Source: Periplaneta americana (lineage: Eukaryota; Arthropoda; Insecta; Blattodea; Blattidae). Taken from it: DNA of 64,000 bases. Position numbers and translations under genes: made by a program. This document shows positions 12,245-22,146 of the stretch, piece by piece. The first letter of the stretch is position 1. The number at the start of each line of letters is the position of its first letter. Location: NCBI RefSeq assembly GCF_040183065.1, contig NC_091120.1, forward strand, positions 178,182,396-178,246,395, written 5' to 3'. The notes below the pieces were generated by a model, which did no database searches, was not told the DNA's origin, and was given only the letters and a program-made list of their open reading frames with translations.

Positions 12245-12968
12245 CAGGTTGTTTCCGAGGTGATGTTACAAACTTTCAGGGATGATGGCGAAGGGCACAT
12301 GTATCAATTTGAGATAAGTAACCCTGGTCCGGAAATGACCGAGTCGAAAGTTACAAGCAAAAATAGTTGTGTGGAAATGAAATAACTTTATTCCTCTGTA
12401 CACCTTATTTATGTGTATTTATCTGTACATCTTACACATACTGTATTCATCTGACGTTGTTTACGTGGTCTACTTGCATTATTCCAGTCAGTGTACTGTC
12501 TGAGGGGTGGGGACAGGAAACTACACTAAAGCAATGCAGATAGCGTAATGTGTAACGGACATGGTCGGTCCTGATATGCACGTCTGTAGACAGCAGTGTA
12601 TGTGTACAAGTTGCAGGGTCCAGTCGATCAGTCCTAGTGAAATGGAGGAGTACACGAGAGCGGAATATGCAGACCTGATTTTCGAATACGGGTGAGCCAA
12701 TGGGAACAGTAGACAAGCTCACAGATTGTATAGCGGCAAGTACCCACGTAGGAGACATCCGGCCCATACCATCTTTCCACGACTGTTTCAAAGGTTAAGG
12801 GAAGGAGGACACGTGGTGCCAAATTACAATTCCATTTCCACACAACTATTTTTGCTTATAGCTTTCGACTCAGTCATTTCCGGACCAGGGTTCCTTATCT
12901 CAAAATTGATACATGTGCCCTTCGCCATCATCCCTGAAAGTTTGTAACACCATCTCGGAAACACCCTG
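12245..12968. mobile_element. Mariner deletion derivative with about 140-bp TIRs
   Basis: TA flanks both ends (12243-12244, 12969-12970). The left arm (12245-12386) and right arm (12828-12968) are inverted copies with few differences, sharing AAACTTTCAGGGATGATGGC and TGGTCCGGAAATGACCGAGT or close variants. The interior keeps the N-terminal DNA-binding part of the transposase but not the catalytic core, so this is an internally deleted copy. Confidence 0.88.
12642..12822 (+). pseudogene. Mariner-type transposase N-terminal fragment
   Basis: Starting at ATG 12642 the frame reads MEEYTRAEYADLIFEYG, a TGA stop, then ANGNSRQAHRLYSGKYPRRR, HPAHTIFPRLFQRLREGGHV. This is the N-terminal helix-turn-helix of an insect mariner-like family (Y-E--D-I--YG, then A-RLY---YP-RR-P). 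The frame ends in the right inverted repeat and all catalytic motifs are deleted. It could bind transposon ends only if the internal stop were bypassed; that is speculation. Confidence 0.78.
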
Positions 12969-13019
12969 TATATAAACAAAATTGCGTTCGGCCCCACTGG
13001 GGTCTTTCAAGATGCGAGA

Positions 13020-13190
13020 GAGAGTGGTGTGTGGAAAGCAACGGGAAGCTACCGCATTTACCTTTCTCAAGAAAAACTGCAAATATTATTAATCATATGC
13101 GGAGACTAAGAGGGAGGCAGAAAATAAGAAAGACTGGAGAATGCTGGGTTTGCTGTGAAAGACCTGCCCTTGGGCAGAACACTATGAATA
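13020..13190 (+). mobile_element. LINE family B 3' end fragment
   Basis: It contains ATGCGGAGACTAAGAGGGAG, then AATGCTGGGTTTGC, then CCTGCCCTTGGGCAGAACAC and TATGAATAAA. The same series ends the longer family B copy at 16.2-16.8 kb and the split copy at 50.6/51.3 kb, so it marks the 3' terminus. The sequence from 12975 to about 13080 is not seen in the other copies and may be a separate unit. Confidence 0.65.
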
Positions 13191-13269
13191 AATTAAACAA
13201 AATCAAGGTTATAGCATGACAGCAAAATACTCTCTGAGATGTAGCAGTGAAAACTGAATCTTGAATTAT

Positions 13270-13535
13270 TCAAAATATAAAACCAAACTAAAGCCCAAAT
13301 GAGACTTTTACGTCCACTTTTAGGTTTAAGCAGACTGGCCAGACCAGAGACATTAAAAATTCAAAATATAGTAGAGGATATCCAGGTACCGGTAGGCTTA
13401 TATCAAAAGAAATGACTAAATCGCCTATATAGAATGAAATTAACCCGTTTGGCTAAGAAAAAATTCCAATGCCAAAGTAAAGGGCACCGAGCTAGAGGAA
13501 GGCCTCAAAAACAATGGTCAAACCAAAAGTATCTT
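13270..13535 (+). pseudogene. LINE reverse transcriptase C-terminal fragment
   Basis: Reading frames on the plus strand give MRLLRPLLGLSRLARPETLK, then after a frame change LNRLYRMKLTRLAKK and GHRARGRPQKQW. The order (MR-LR--G-----R, then a W/L-NH--RM block, then G-RA-GRP-KRW) is that of the tail of RTE-like LINE proteins. It is short and broken and is followed immediately by a SINE. Confidence 0.55.
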
Positions 13536-13544
13536 GAGATTTAC

Positions 13545-13788
13545 TTTGGTTATTATTTAACGACGCTGTATCAACTACTGGGTTATTTAGCTTGGAAGGA
13601 ATTGGTGATACGTAGCGAGATTAGGCCGAGGATTCGCCATAATTACCTGACATTCGTCTTACGGTTGGAGAAACCTCGGAAAAACCCCAATCAGGTAATC
13701 AACACAAGTGGGAATCGAACCCACACACAAGCGCAACTCCGGATCAACAGACAAACCCGTTACCACCTGAGCTACGACGATGGCTTCT
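13545..13788 (-). mobile_element. tRNA-derived SINE, family 1
   Basis: On the minus strand it starts with a tRNA-like head (B-box in GGGTTCGATTCCCA, near 13722-13710), passes through the body containing GGCGAATCCTCGGCCTAAT and ends at AACGACGCTGT-type sequence near 13560. The copy is diverged, with two changes in the conserved 3' part. No target duplication was clear. Confidence 0.8.
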
Positions 13789-13835
13789 TCAGATGTAGAA
13801 ACTGACTCGAGTGAACCTAAATTTCGAATATTCAT

Positions 13836-13864
13836 AATGATGATGATGATGATGATGATGATTT
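13836..13864. repeat. (ATG)n microsatellite
   Basis: About nine ATG units in a row, followed by an unrelated sequence. Confidence 0.9.
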
Positions 13865-14136
13865 ACATATATTTTCAATGGGCTATAAGCATAGGCGGAG
13901 AGAGAACCGTTTCCTCGGGGGGGGGGGGGCAAAGCAAAACCATAGAATCCCCATATAACGAGGTTATGGGGCCATCATTTACTTACTCCCCCGTTATAGC
14001 TTGACCTTGGTACAGTATATTGGAATATGATCATTTAATAAAGGTATTTTCGGGGGGCATGTTTCTTATAGTGTTATATCCATATCCACGATGTTTCGGA
14101 CCGAGTTGTATAGAGTCTACTGCAAATTATAATGGG

Positions 14137-14992
14137 GCATAACCATAGGCAGAGGTATGGGAGGATATGTAGGAGCACTGCCTCCCCCCCCCCCCAAATT
14201 TGCCTGGACTCTTTTTTTTCTATTGATATTACAAAATATTGAATTCAAAAAACTTTTCTTGCCTTTGTTTACGAATGGGATATTTGTAAATGCTACCATC
14301 GTACCATCTTCCTGGAAAATGGCTGTTTTCACAAAAAAAATCTTCGTTTTATGAAAACTACTTAAAATTTTCACTCCTTTAACATGGGATTATGGCGTTT
14401 TTATTTTTCCACTAACACCTAATTCAGTAGATGGCCGCTGCAGATTTCTAACACAGGAGTACAGGTTGTTGCAAAAGAAACATTACAGAGCTTCCATTCC
14501 TCAAACGAGATATAGAAATTCTTATAAAAGGTAAAAGGTATCCCCGTAACATGCCATGAAGGCATTTGGGGGGCATAGAGGTAGAGCCCCATGCTTTCCA
14601 TGACCTCGGCACTAGAATGAGGTGGTGTGGTCGGCACCACGCTCTGACCGCCTTTTACCCCCGGGAAAGACCCGGTACTCAATTTTATAGGAGGCTGAGT
14701 GAACCTCTGAAAGTTTGGCAACGAGAAAAAATCCTGTCACCACCTGGGATCGAACCCCGGACCTTCCAGTCCGTAGCCAGAAATTCTTATACATTCAGAA
14801 ATTTAAAATAAATATTACAGTCTAGACACATGATCTAAAGACATTAATTAGTCAATTTAATTATAAACAAAGGAAGAAAAGTCTTTTGCATTCAATATTT
14901 TCTGATGTTAATAGAAAAAAAAATGTATTCAGACAGGTTTGGGGAGGCATTGCCCCCCCCGTACCCCTACCCCATAACTCCACCTATGGCTA
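14137..14992. mobile_element. TIR element ending CCATAGG with C-rich/G-rich arms
   Basis: Left arm (about 14137-14270): ATAACCATAGGCAGAGGTAT, a C12 run, then TTTTTTTTCTATTGATATTA and AAATATTGAATTCAAAA. The reverse complement of 14870-14992 shows the same series, including CCATAGGTGGAG and AAATATTGAATGCAAAA. The arms are about 120 bp. A similar terminus (AAGCATAGGCGGAGAG) also appears at about 13888, so an older or longer unit may begin there. No transposase is present. The interior holds a SINE. Confidence 0.65.
14527..14778 (-). mobile_element. 5'-truncated tRNA-derived SINE, family 2, 13-bp TSD
   Basis: An exact duplication AGAAATTCTTATA flanks the insertion (14514-14526 and 14779-14791). 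On the minus strand it has the B-box GGTTCGATCCCAG but stops within the head, losing the A-box half that is present in the full copy at 36395-36692. A precise TSD on a copy cut inside its tRNA head points to incomplete reverse transcription. Confidence 0.85.
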
Positions 14993-16159
14993 TATGACTT
15001 GTCATTCTATAAACCCTCACCCACGTTTTATTTAATTACTCCATCATATCTACATTTCACGAGCCGCCACTGTTCACTAACCGCACTTAGAAATTAAACG
15101 AGTCTTGCTTTCAATTTTATGTACCCCACTTAAAATGTGAAACATATACCATGCATACACAACGTTATGTTGTAAACAGCCAGGTTTTTAGACGTATTTT
15201 CAGCAATCAAAATACCGAAATCCACGTGTATTATATATATTTTTCAGAATTCTAACTCCAATAAGTAATCAAGCCGTTTCATTTCTATATTCTGTTTCTA
15301 TCCACATTTTATACCGTTTCACAAATATTATCACTAAAAAAAATCCACTGAGAACATTAAGAACGTCATTGCAGACACAATAATATAACACTGAAGTTAT
15401 AGAGAATTCACCTGTTGTCAAGTACACCTGTTGAACATGTAAATAAGCACGTCCATCAAGTAATATTTACAGAGGAAAAATGAATGTCACACTAACATTT
15501 ACCTTATTCTTGTACAAGTTGTTAACACATCCTACGTAAGAAATTTAATTTTCTTCTAGCGCACTGAATAAATACATAATTACACCAACGGTTACCGAAT
15601 ACGCGTTTAACCTTTCCGCGTCCGAGCAAAACATCCATTCATACACGTGCCCAAACGTCAACTGAATCGGAATAGCTTCAAATGGTGCTACACGGCTTCC
15701 TTGATAATCACGCCGAAACCTCTCAAATATTTTCCAGAATGTATACAAGAGACCGTGATATTACGATTCAAAGGCGGTAATACGAGTTAAATTCTTAGGT
15801 CTTTCTGTGCAACGAAATTCTTATACTGTTCTGTGTAAAAGGACCGCAGTCTTGAAACATAGTTTCCGAATTATAAAGCGTGTCACATACATAAAATCAA
15901 ATCTGATTAAACTAGCGCTGAGGTAGTTTTGGTAATTTAGGAAGTGAAAATCGTTGAATACCCGCTAGCAGCTACGGATGCACCATAGTGTAGCCTCTTA
16001 TCCGCGAGTAAGAGACGCTACCCCGAGAGTGCACTATGCCGATGACCGCTGCTCTAATTCTTGTATTATTTTTCTCAATTATTGATACGCTGTCTATAAG
16101 AAACCTTCACGGCAATTACTTAGCTACACTGAAATAGATAGCAGCAGCAGCAGTAGTAG
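14993..16159. other. Unassigned DNA
   Basis: No gene was recognised. A small interrupted inverted repeat lies at about 15984-16022 (TAGCCTCTTA against TAAGAGACGCTA). It is too short to assign. Confidence 0.4.
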
Positions 16160-16841
16160 TGCAGATAAAGACAGCTGTGGGCAGTATGGGGTAAAAATAA
16201 ATGCAAACAAGACGAAGACCATAATTATCAGAAAAAAACACTGAAGAAGGTAAACGTGCGAATTCGAAATGAGGCTTTGGAATAAGTGGATAGCTTCAGA
16301 TACTTGGGATGTCTTGTAAATAGCAACATGAGCTGCTGTCAGGGAGTCAAAATGAGAATAGCAATGGAAAAAGGAAGCTTTTAATAGAAAAAGCAGCATC
16401 TTCTGCGGACCTATGGAAAAAGAACTAAGGAAGAGACTAGTGAAGTGCTTTGTGTGGAGTGTAGCATTGTATGAGGCGGAAACATGGACATTACGACGAA
16501 GTGAAGAGAAACGACTGGAAGCATTTGAAATGTGAATATGGAGAAGAATGGAAATGGACAAACAGAATAAGGAATGGAGCTGTGCTAGAAAGAGTTGATA
16601 AAGAAAAAATGCTGAAACTGACTTAAGAGAAAAATAAATCGACCGGGTCACTGGCTGAGAAGAACTACCTACTGAAGGATGCATTGGAAGGAATGGTAAA
16701 TGAAAGAAAAGTCCGAGGCAGAAGAAAATATCAGATGATGGACTTATGATATATGGATCGTATGCGGAGACAAAGAGGAAGATAGGAAATAGGAAATATT
16801 GGTTGAAGTGAAAGACCTGCCCTTGGGCAGAACACTATGAA

Positions 16842-16842
<1 letters not shown>
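16160..16842 (+). pseudogene. LINE family B (RTE-like) reverse transcriptase C-terminal region
   Basis: With several frameshifts the plus strand encodes KINANKTKTIII, FRYLGCLVNSNMSCCQGVK, RIAMEKEAFNRKSSIFCGP, then ELRKRLVKCFVWSVALYEAE and TWTLRRSEEKRLEAFEM, followed by a WRRMEMD segment and CLLKDALEGMVN-type sequence. This order is typical of the post-RT region of RTE-like LINEs. Stops (for example after LEAFEM) show it is dead. It ends with the family B 3' terminus CCTGCCCTTGGGCAGAACAC and an (AAT)n tail. Confidence 0.78.

Positions 16843-16876
<34 letters not shown>
16843..16876. repeat. (AAT)n tail microsatellite
   Basis: About 11 AAT units directly after the LINE family B terminus. This is the expected tail repeat of that element. 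Confidence 0.9.
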
Positions 16877-16881
<5 letters not shown>

Positions 16882-16963
16882 CTGGCTTTTAAGGAACCCG
16901 GAGGTTCATTGCCGCCCTCACATAAACCTGCCATTGGTCCCTAGCCTGAGCAAGATTTACTGG
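16877..16963 (-). mobile_element. LINE family A 3' stub
   Basis: On the plus strand ACTTACTGGCTTTTAAGGAA is followed by CCCGGAGGTTCATTGCCGCC, the 3' terminus of family A in minus orientation. Only about 87 bp remain before homology stops near CAAGATTTA. Confidence 0.8.
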
Positions 16964-16972
16964 TCCTGAATC

Positions 16973-17001
16973 TATTATTATTATTATTATTATTATTATT
17001 A
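16973..17001. repeat. (ATT)n microsatellite
   Basis: About nine ATT units. It is complementary to the (AAT)n run 100 bp upstream and could pair with it. Confidence 0.9.
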
Positions 17002-17820
17002 CTGACGTAAATATGTACAGATGTGACGGAGTTATTCGACAAAAACGTTACGTTAAACGCGAGTTAAGATTTTTAAGTGTAAGGTCCAGCACCAAGATAA
17101 GTTCAAGTATTGATTACCCAGGAATGGATAATGTAATGGTAGCGTATATTATGTAAAATAATCAGAAAATAAAGACCTTTAATGATCTCTACTGTTTCTT
17201 ATTGCACAATAGTCTTCCATTTATTTTTGCATTAATAAACAAATACTGGTATTTGTAATTTTTCACATAAGTTTTATGTGTAACATTGCACTTCTCAAAT
17301 GGCCTATGTTGGTAAGGACTACAGAACAGCTATGAGTATTGCAATTTTCTCCCAACCCCTGTTCCCTACTTACTACCTTTAAATTCTATTATCGCCAAAA
17401 ATTCTAGTAATCTTCATTTTTCCGATCATTGTAGCAGTACATTTCTCCTTTATGACTGGTATTCCCATGATCTCGAGCATCCAATCACATCAGCTGTCAA
17501 TTTCAATGCCAAAGTCGGTAAACAAACATGGCATCACACCGAAACAAGAGATTCGGTCTTTACTGATTTGTACACAATTTGTTACGCTTTTTTGTTCGAA
17601 GTCCTTTAAGAAATGTCAGAATTTTTATAATCAAATCTTTGTGATAGTGAAAATAGAAGATATTTCTTGTAACACACAATTATATTTGAAGTGATAACTT
17701 CAAAGACAGAAGTTTATATGTGGCTATTTATTTTAAGAACAAATTGCCACTGTAACAGAGATCAAAGAACAGAGTGAACCAGAGAAAGGGGTGAATTTTA
17801 AACAGTGAAATGAAACTTTT
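17002..17820. other. Unassigned AT-rich DNA
   Basis: No coding, RNA or repeat signal was recognised. Confidence 0.4.
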
Positions 17821-17970
17821 GATATTGTATTAAATTAACTTTTATTCTACATCATGATTACACAACTTTTAACACTATATCACTTTGGAAAACGTATTAT
17901 GTGTGTTTCACATGTTAAATTTTGTTACCTTGTTAACATGTTTCGGCCTGCTATTGGCCATCATCAGGAC
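17821..17970 (-). other. Penelope-like 3' flank with hammerhead-like core
   Basis: On the minus strand CTGATGA (17967-17961) is followed by a 4-bp GGCC/GGCC stem, then GAAAC (17944-17940), then CATGTTAA, which can pair with TTAACATG 15 nt later (plus-strand 17911-17918). The order C-U-G-A-N-G-A, helix II, GAAA, helix III is that of a hammerhead ribozyme. One extra nucleotide precedes helix II, and the residue at the usual cleavage site is G, so activity is doubtful for this copy. Hammerhead motifs are known in Penelope-like elements. Confidence 0.5.
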
Positions 17971-18655
17971 TGGTTGTTGTTGGTCTTGGCACCTTTTGTT
18001 TTGTTACCTGTGGGGGTGTGTTTGTGTAGTGTAATGTGGAGTCAAAGAGTGTGTGTGTTCTGAAATTGAGTTGTGTGTTGAGAATTTCATTTGGATGTTT
18101 TTTTGTGTGTTTGTATATTTCGTATTGTTCTAGTGTGTTTAGTTTCTGGGTTTTTGGTTGGATGTGTAGAATTTCCATGTCTGTGTTGATGTCTCTGTAT
18201 GTGTGGTTAGCATTTGTGATGTGTTCTGCATATGTGGAGGTGTTTTGTAATTTTGTTATGGCTGTGATGTGTTCTTTGTAACGTGTTTGAAATGATCTGC
18301 CTGTATGGTTGTATTTGTTTGTGTTGAGATGTTTTTGTAGAGTATTATTTGTTCTGTATGCGATGTTGTAATTTAATTTCTTGTGTCTGTTTTTGTTTTC
18401 GTATGTTAGTGTGATATATTTTTTGTGTACTTGCGTTTGTGTTGTATTCTTCTGTTTTTTGTGATTATGTTTTGGCTTTCGTATTATGTTGGAGTTGTAT
18501 CCGTTTTCTTGTGCTATGTATTTGATTGAGTTTAGTTCTTCTTTGTAATCATGTTGGTTCATTGGTATGTTGAGTAGTCTGTGTACCATTGTTCGGAATG
18601 CAGCTTCTTTGTGTTTTATTATATAAAAATATAGAATATAGTATGTCATTTGCAT
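17951..18655 (-). pseudogene. Penelope-like element, C-terminal part lacking the GIY-YIG core
   Basis: An open frame of 234 codons. Its N-terminal part (KEAAFRTMVHRLLNIPMNQH, then YKEELNSIKYIAQENGY) matches the region just after the RT of Penelope-like elements. The C-terminal part (TGRSFQTRYKEHITAIT, then STYAEHITNANHTYRDINTD) is the distal half of the GIY-YIG nuclease domain with its Arg, His and Glu-containing helices. The segment that should carry the paired Tyr motifs is missing between HLNTNKYN and HTGRSF, so an in-frame deletion removed the front of the nuclease. The RT is absent. The frame stays open despite the deletion. This lineage is the same as that in the palindrome at 27.4-28.1 kb. 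Confidence 0.85.
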
Positions 18656-19565
18656 GTAACCACTACTTCTTGAAAATGACCATTGGCATTCTCAAAGAAA
18701 TGTTGCCCAATAATTTCTTTGAAAGAGACAGCACTGCAAATGGTTACCTTCTGTGAAAGTTTCCGTGGATTTTCCTGTGCATAATACTGAAAGTTACTTT
18801 ATTTACGAAGCTGTTTAAATGAAAGTGGGCTTCATCAGACATGATCCATACATTGGAAAAAGCATCTTCAACATTTTCATTAAAAAATCTTTCACAACAA
18901 ATGACACGATTATTTAAGTCCTAATGATTTAATTTATGAACGATTTGCAATTTGTGTGGGTGAAATTTTGAATCTTTATTCAGTATTTGTCGTACACTAG
19001 AGTGGCTCATGTTTAGAGCATGTCTCCGGACTGAACGCATCGGACTACTCACTAAAGCAACTCTAATGATCTCAATATTTTCAGGAGTACGTACAGTTTT
19101 TTCTTTACCTGAAGGTTTCTTCTTTACTGCTGAGCCTGTTTCTTCTAAATTGCGAATCACATGTAGAGATGGGACAGGATCATGACAACAAAATCCTCGT
19201 TGCTCACCAGTCCAATGCTCCATGTTTAATAAATTGCAAAATCAAGCTAAACAATGACAATGAAAAATTTAAATTATGGTTTACTTAATGACACTCGTAA
19301 CTGCAAAGGTTATATCAGCGTCGCTGGTGTGCCAGAATTTTGTCCCGCAGGAGTTCTTTTACAGGCCAGTAAATCTACTGACATGAGTCTGTTGCATTTA
19401 AACACACTTAAATGCCATCGAACCCGCAACCTAGAGCACAGAAGGCCAGCGCTATACCGACTATGCTACCGAGGCCGACATGACAATGAACCTAAGCCTA
19501 CTAAAATAATTCATGTAATACCTACAACAAAATTACAATTTCTGTTTTTTTTTTGGCCCACCCTG
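18656..19565 (-). pseudogene. Mariner-type transposase pseudogene, 3' end lost
   Basis: The minus strand starts at the terminus ATACAGGGTGGGCCAAAAA (19567 downward; TA at 19566-19567). ATG at 19223 begins MEHWTGEQRGFCC, then the DNA-binding region RNLEETGSAVKKKPSGKEKT, VRTPENIEIIR, and a second HTH ending in SSVRQILNKDSKFHPHKLQI. Further on, MSDEAHFHLNSFVNK holds the first catalytic Asp (near 18840). Compared with relatives, part of the N-terminus is deleted after GFCC. The later DD motifs and 3' TIR are missing; homology stops where the Penelope-like fragment begins. Confidence 0.82.
19265..19479 (-). mobile_element. tRNA-like SINE, family 3, 11-bp TSD
   Basis: The duplication ATGACAATGAA flanks it exactly (19254-19264, 19480-19490). 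On the minus strand: tRNA-like head (GTAGCGTAGTCGGTATAGCG, B-box GGGTTCGAT), then a body with ATGTCAGTAGATTTACTGG, ending in AGTGTCATTAAGTAAACC, a diverged form of the ACGACGCT-TTAAATAA tail seen in family 1. It lies in the 5' leader of the mariner copy. Part of the join after the B-box is deleted relative to the head at 11.0 kb. Confidence 0.82.
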
Positions 19566-19567
19566 TA

Positions 19568-20826
19568 TTTAAATCTTTGTTTCGATAGCAGTCGCAGTTT
19601 TGTTGTTGTGGAAAGAATGAAGGACAATAATCGCAACTCCACTGCACAGGATTTCGAGATTTCAAGGAAAAGTTTGAGGATATGTAGTGAAGAAAAACAA
19701 ATATTTGTCAATTTCTGTAAATAGGCTATTTAATTGATTATTTTATAATTACAATAACATAATGACTATGCATGAGAAGGGAACAAGGACTAGGAGAGTT
19801 TGAATGTAATTTATACACTAAACATGAATGGAAAATGGGAAAGCAATTTTATTAAATTTAGAACTTGGTTCCAATTCCTGTAGGAATCTTTAATGAAAAG
19901 CTGACCCCTCCTCAGACATAGTCCTTCATACATCCCTTCTCCCCAGTTCTCCTGGTGTCAATATGAATGGTACATACAGCTTAAAATCCAACACTCTGTC
20001 TCAGATTCAACTTTTATTAATTGGTGGAACCAAACTGGTTAACGTGGATTAAGTAATCTACTCATAACAATTCATCGATGGGAAATGTAATAACAGGTAA
20101 ATTAATGCATCTGTGAAATGTGTTCAAGACACACTATCTTGGTTATTTGACCTCATAATGACTTCAAAATTTACTTATCATGAAGAAATAAACAGATGTA
20201 CCTATGTGATCTTACAATCCACTCAAAAGAATAAAGTTAAGAAATATTACTCTTATGAAGTCGAGAGGTTAAGTGGCGAAGTGGAATTCGTGGATAATTT
20301 CAGACCACAGTTACATAGAAATAGGTGAGATTATATCCCAAAAGTATGTTAATAATGCTGCAATGTAGTGTAATTTTTTAATAATAAAAAAATAGTGCAC
20401 ATAAGATAAACAGATGGCAAATTCATGCTGTTGAGAGGAAACTTATTATATTAAACTAAATGATGGCATTATGAACCTCTTTATAGGTTTCTTTCCAATG
20501 AAAATAATATTCTGAAGGTGGGAACTAGTGACCAGAAATAGCTATACACTTACAGCCATCAATAGCAGTAATAACAGCGACTGCTACTAAAATGACCAAA
20601 ACATTAAAGGGAAAATGCAACAGAACTAACAAGTTTTTGTGATAAGTTAGGCAACTGGCATTCTAATAATAATAATAATAAAGAAAAAGGATTCGATAGC
20701 CAATAATTGTCTATCCCTACATTTTAAATGGCAAACGTGGCTAACGTTTCACTGTAGAAAGTGACGATTAGATTTTTTAGTAAATAGTCCTTCTACAAAA
20801 TTTTGCGAAAAATAGAAATAAATAAG
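19568..20826. other. Unassigned AT-rich DNA
   Basis: No gene was recognised. A short (AAT)n run lies at about 20665-20680. Confidence 0.4.
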
Positions 20827-22146
20827 AACGTCTAATTTTCTTTAGCCCATTGTTACTTTTTATATAAAAAAGGGGATAATTAGTTTTACTGAGTACCGTC
20901 ATTTCCCGTAACTATGGCCCAGGAACACAATTACGGTCCATAATACAACTATTAAAATTTTGTACTCCATAACGTAGTAGCTCATTTATCTATATTCTTG
21001 CTATACTGTACTTTGAAGTCAAGTCACTGCAGCTATCTATGAATGGACTATGTTACTTGTTCTTTGAATGGTTGTATCGTGGACCATAGTTGTGTTCCAG
21101 GACCATAGTTATGGGAAATGATTGTACTTAGTTTCATTTAGCTCATTGTTACTTTTTATATATAAAAAAGGGGGTACCTAGTTTTATTTAGCTCATTGTT
21201 TTTTTTTTATAAAAAAGAAGTTGCTTAGTTTTATTTAGCTCACTGTTACTTTATATAAAAAAGGGGATACCTAGTTTTATTTAGCTCATTGTTATTTTTA
21301 TAAAAAGGGGACGCCTAGTTTTCTTTAGCCCATTGTTATTTTTTATAAAATAGGGGTACCTAGTTTCCTTTAGCTTAGGGTACTTTTACTAGAAAATGGG
21401 GCGCCTAGTTTCCCTTAGTCCATTGTTACTTTTTTAACAAATAAAAGCAGGGTACCTAGTTTCTCTAGCCAGGGGACTTTTACCAAGAAAAAAAGAGCAC
21501 CAAGTTTTCTTTAGCGCAGAGCATTTTTTATCAAAAGGGACGCCTAGCTTTTTATAGCCCAAGATCACTTAAAAAAATTGGGCATTTAGTTTCCTTCAGC
21601 CCAAGGACACTTTTATTATATAAAAAAGGGGGGAAACCAGCTTTTATTTAGTCCATGGTATTTTTTACAAAAAAAAAACAGGAAGCCGTGTTTGTTTTAT
21701 TTACCTCAGGGCATTTTTAATAACAAAAAAGGATGCCTAGTTTCCTTTAGCCTAAGTAGACCTACCTTCCATGAAAAAATTGGCGCATAGTTTCTTTCAG
21801 TCAAAGAATACCTTCTACCAAAAAGGGGATGCCTAGTTTTCTTTAGCCTGAGTAGAAATACCTTCCATGAAAAAATTGGCGCATAATTTCTTTCAGCCAA
21901 AGAATATCTTCTGTCAAAAAAGGGGATGCCTAGTTTTCTTTAGCCTGAGTAGACATACCGTCCATGAAAAAATTGGCGCATAATTTCTTTCAGCCAAAGA
22001 ATATCTTCTACTAAAAAAGGGGATGAAGGGGATGCCTAGTTTTCTTTAGCTCAGAATACCTTAAATATTTTTTTCAGTTCATGCTACTTTTTATCAAAAA
22101 GGGGTCGCAGTGTTTTCTTTAGTTCAAAGGTACTTTATAAAAAAAA
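20827..22146. repeat. Diverged minisatellite, about 45-bp period
   Basis: Around 20 or more tandem units with consensus near CCTAGTTTTCTTTAGCCCAT then TGTTACTTTTTATAAAAAAG and GGGAYG. Successive CCTAG starts at 21177, 21224, 21270, 21314, 21359, 21404, 21455, 21500, 21543 and 21586 give spacings of 43-51 bp. At 21735-22060 two unit types alternate (one with CCTTCCATGAAAAAATTGGC), giving a higher-order unit of about 110 bp. No coding role is evident. A MITE interrupts the array at 20890-21131. Confidence 0.88.
20890..21131. mobile_element. MITE nested in the minisatellite
   Basis: Inverted arms of about 60 bp: GAGTACCGTCATTTCCCGTA then ACTATGGCCCAGGAACACAA on the left. The reverse complement of the right arm reads AAGTACAATCATTTCCCATA, then ACTATGGTCCTGGAACACAA. 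Minisatellite units lie on both sides (ending TTAGTTTTA and resuming TTAGTTTCA), which looks like an imperfect duplication of the target. Confidence 0.75.

Noticed and set aside
16124..16684. 186-codon frame on the minus strand
   Set aside because: It is antisense to a LINE coding region with clear RT motifs on the plus strand.
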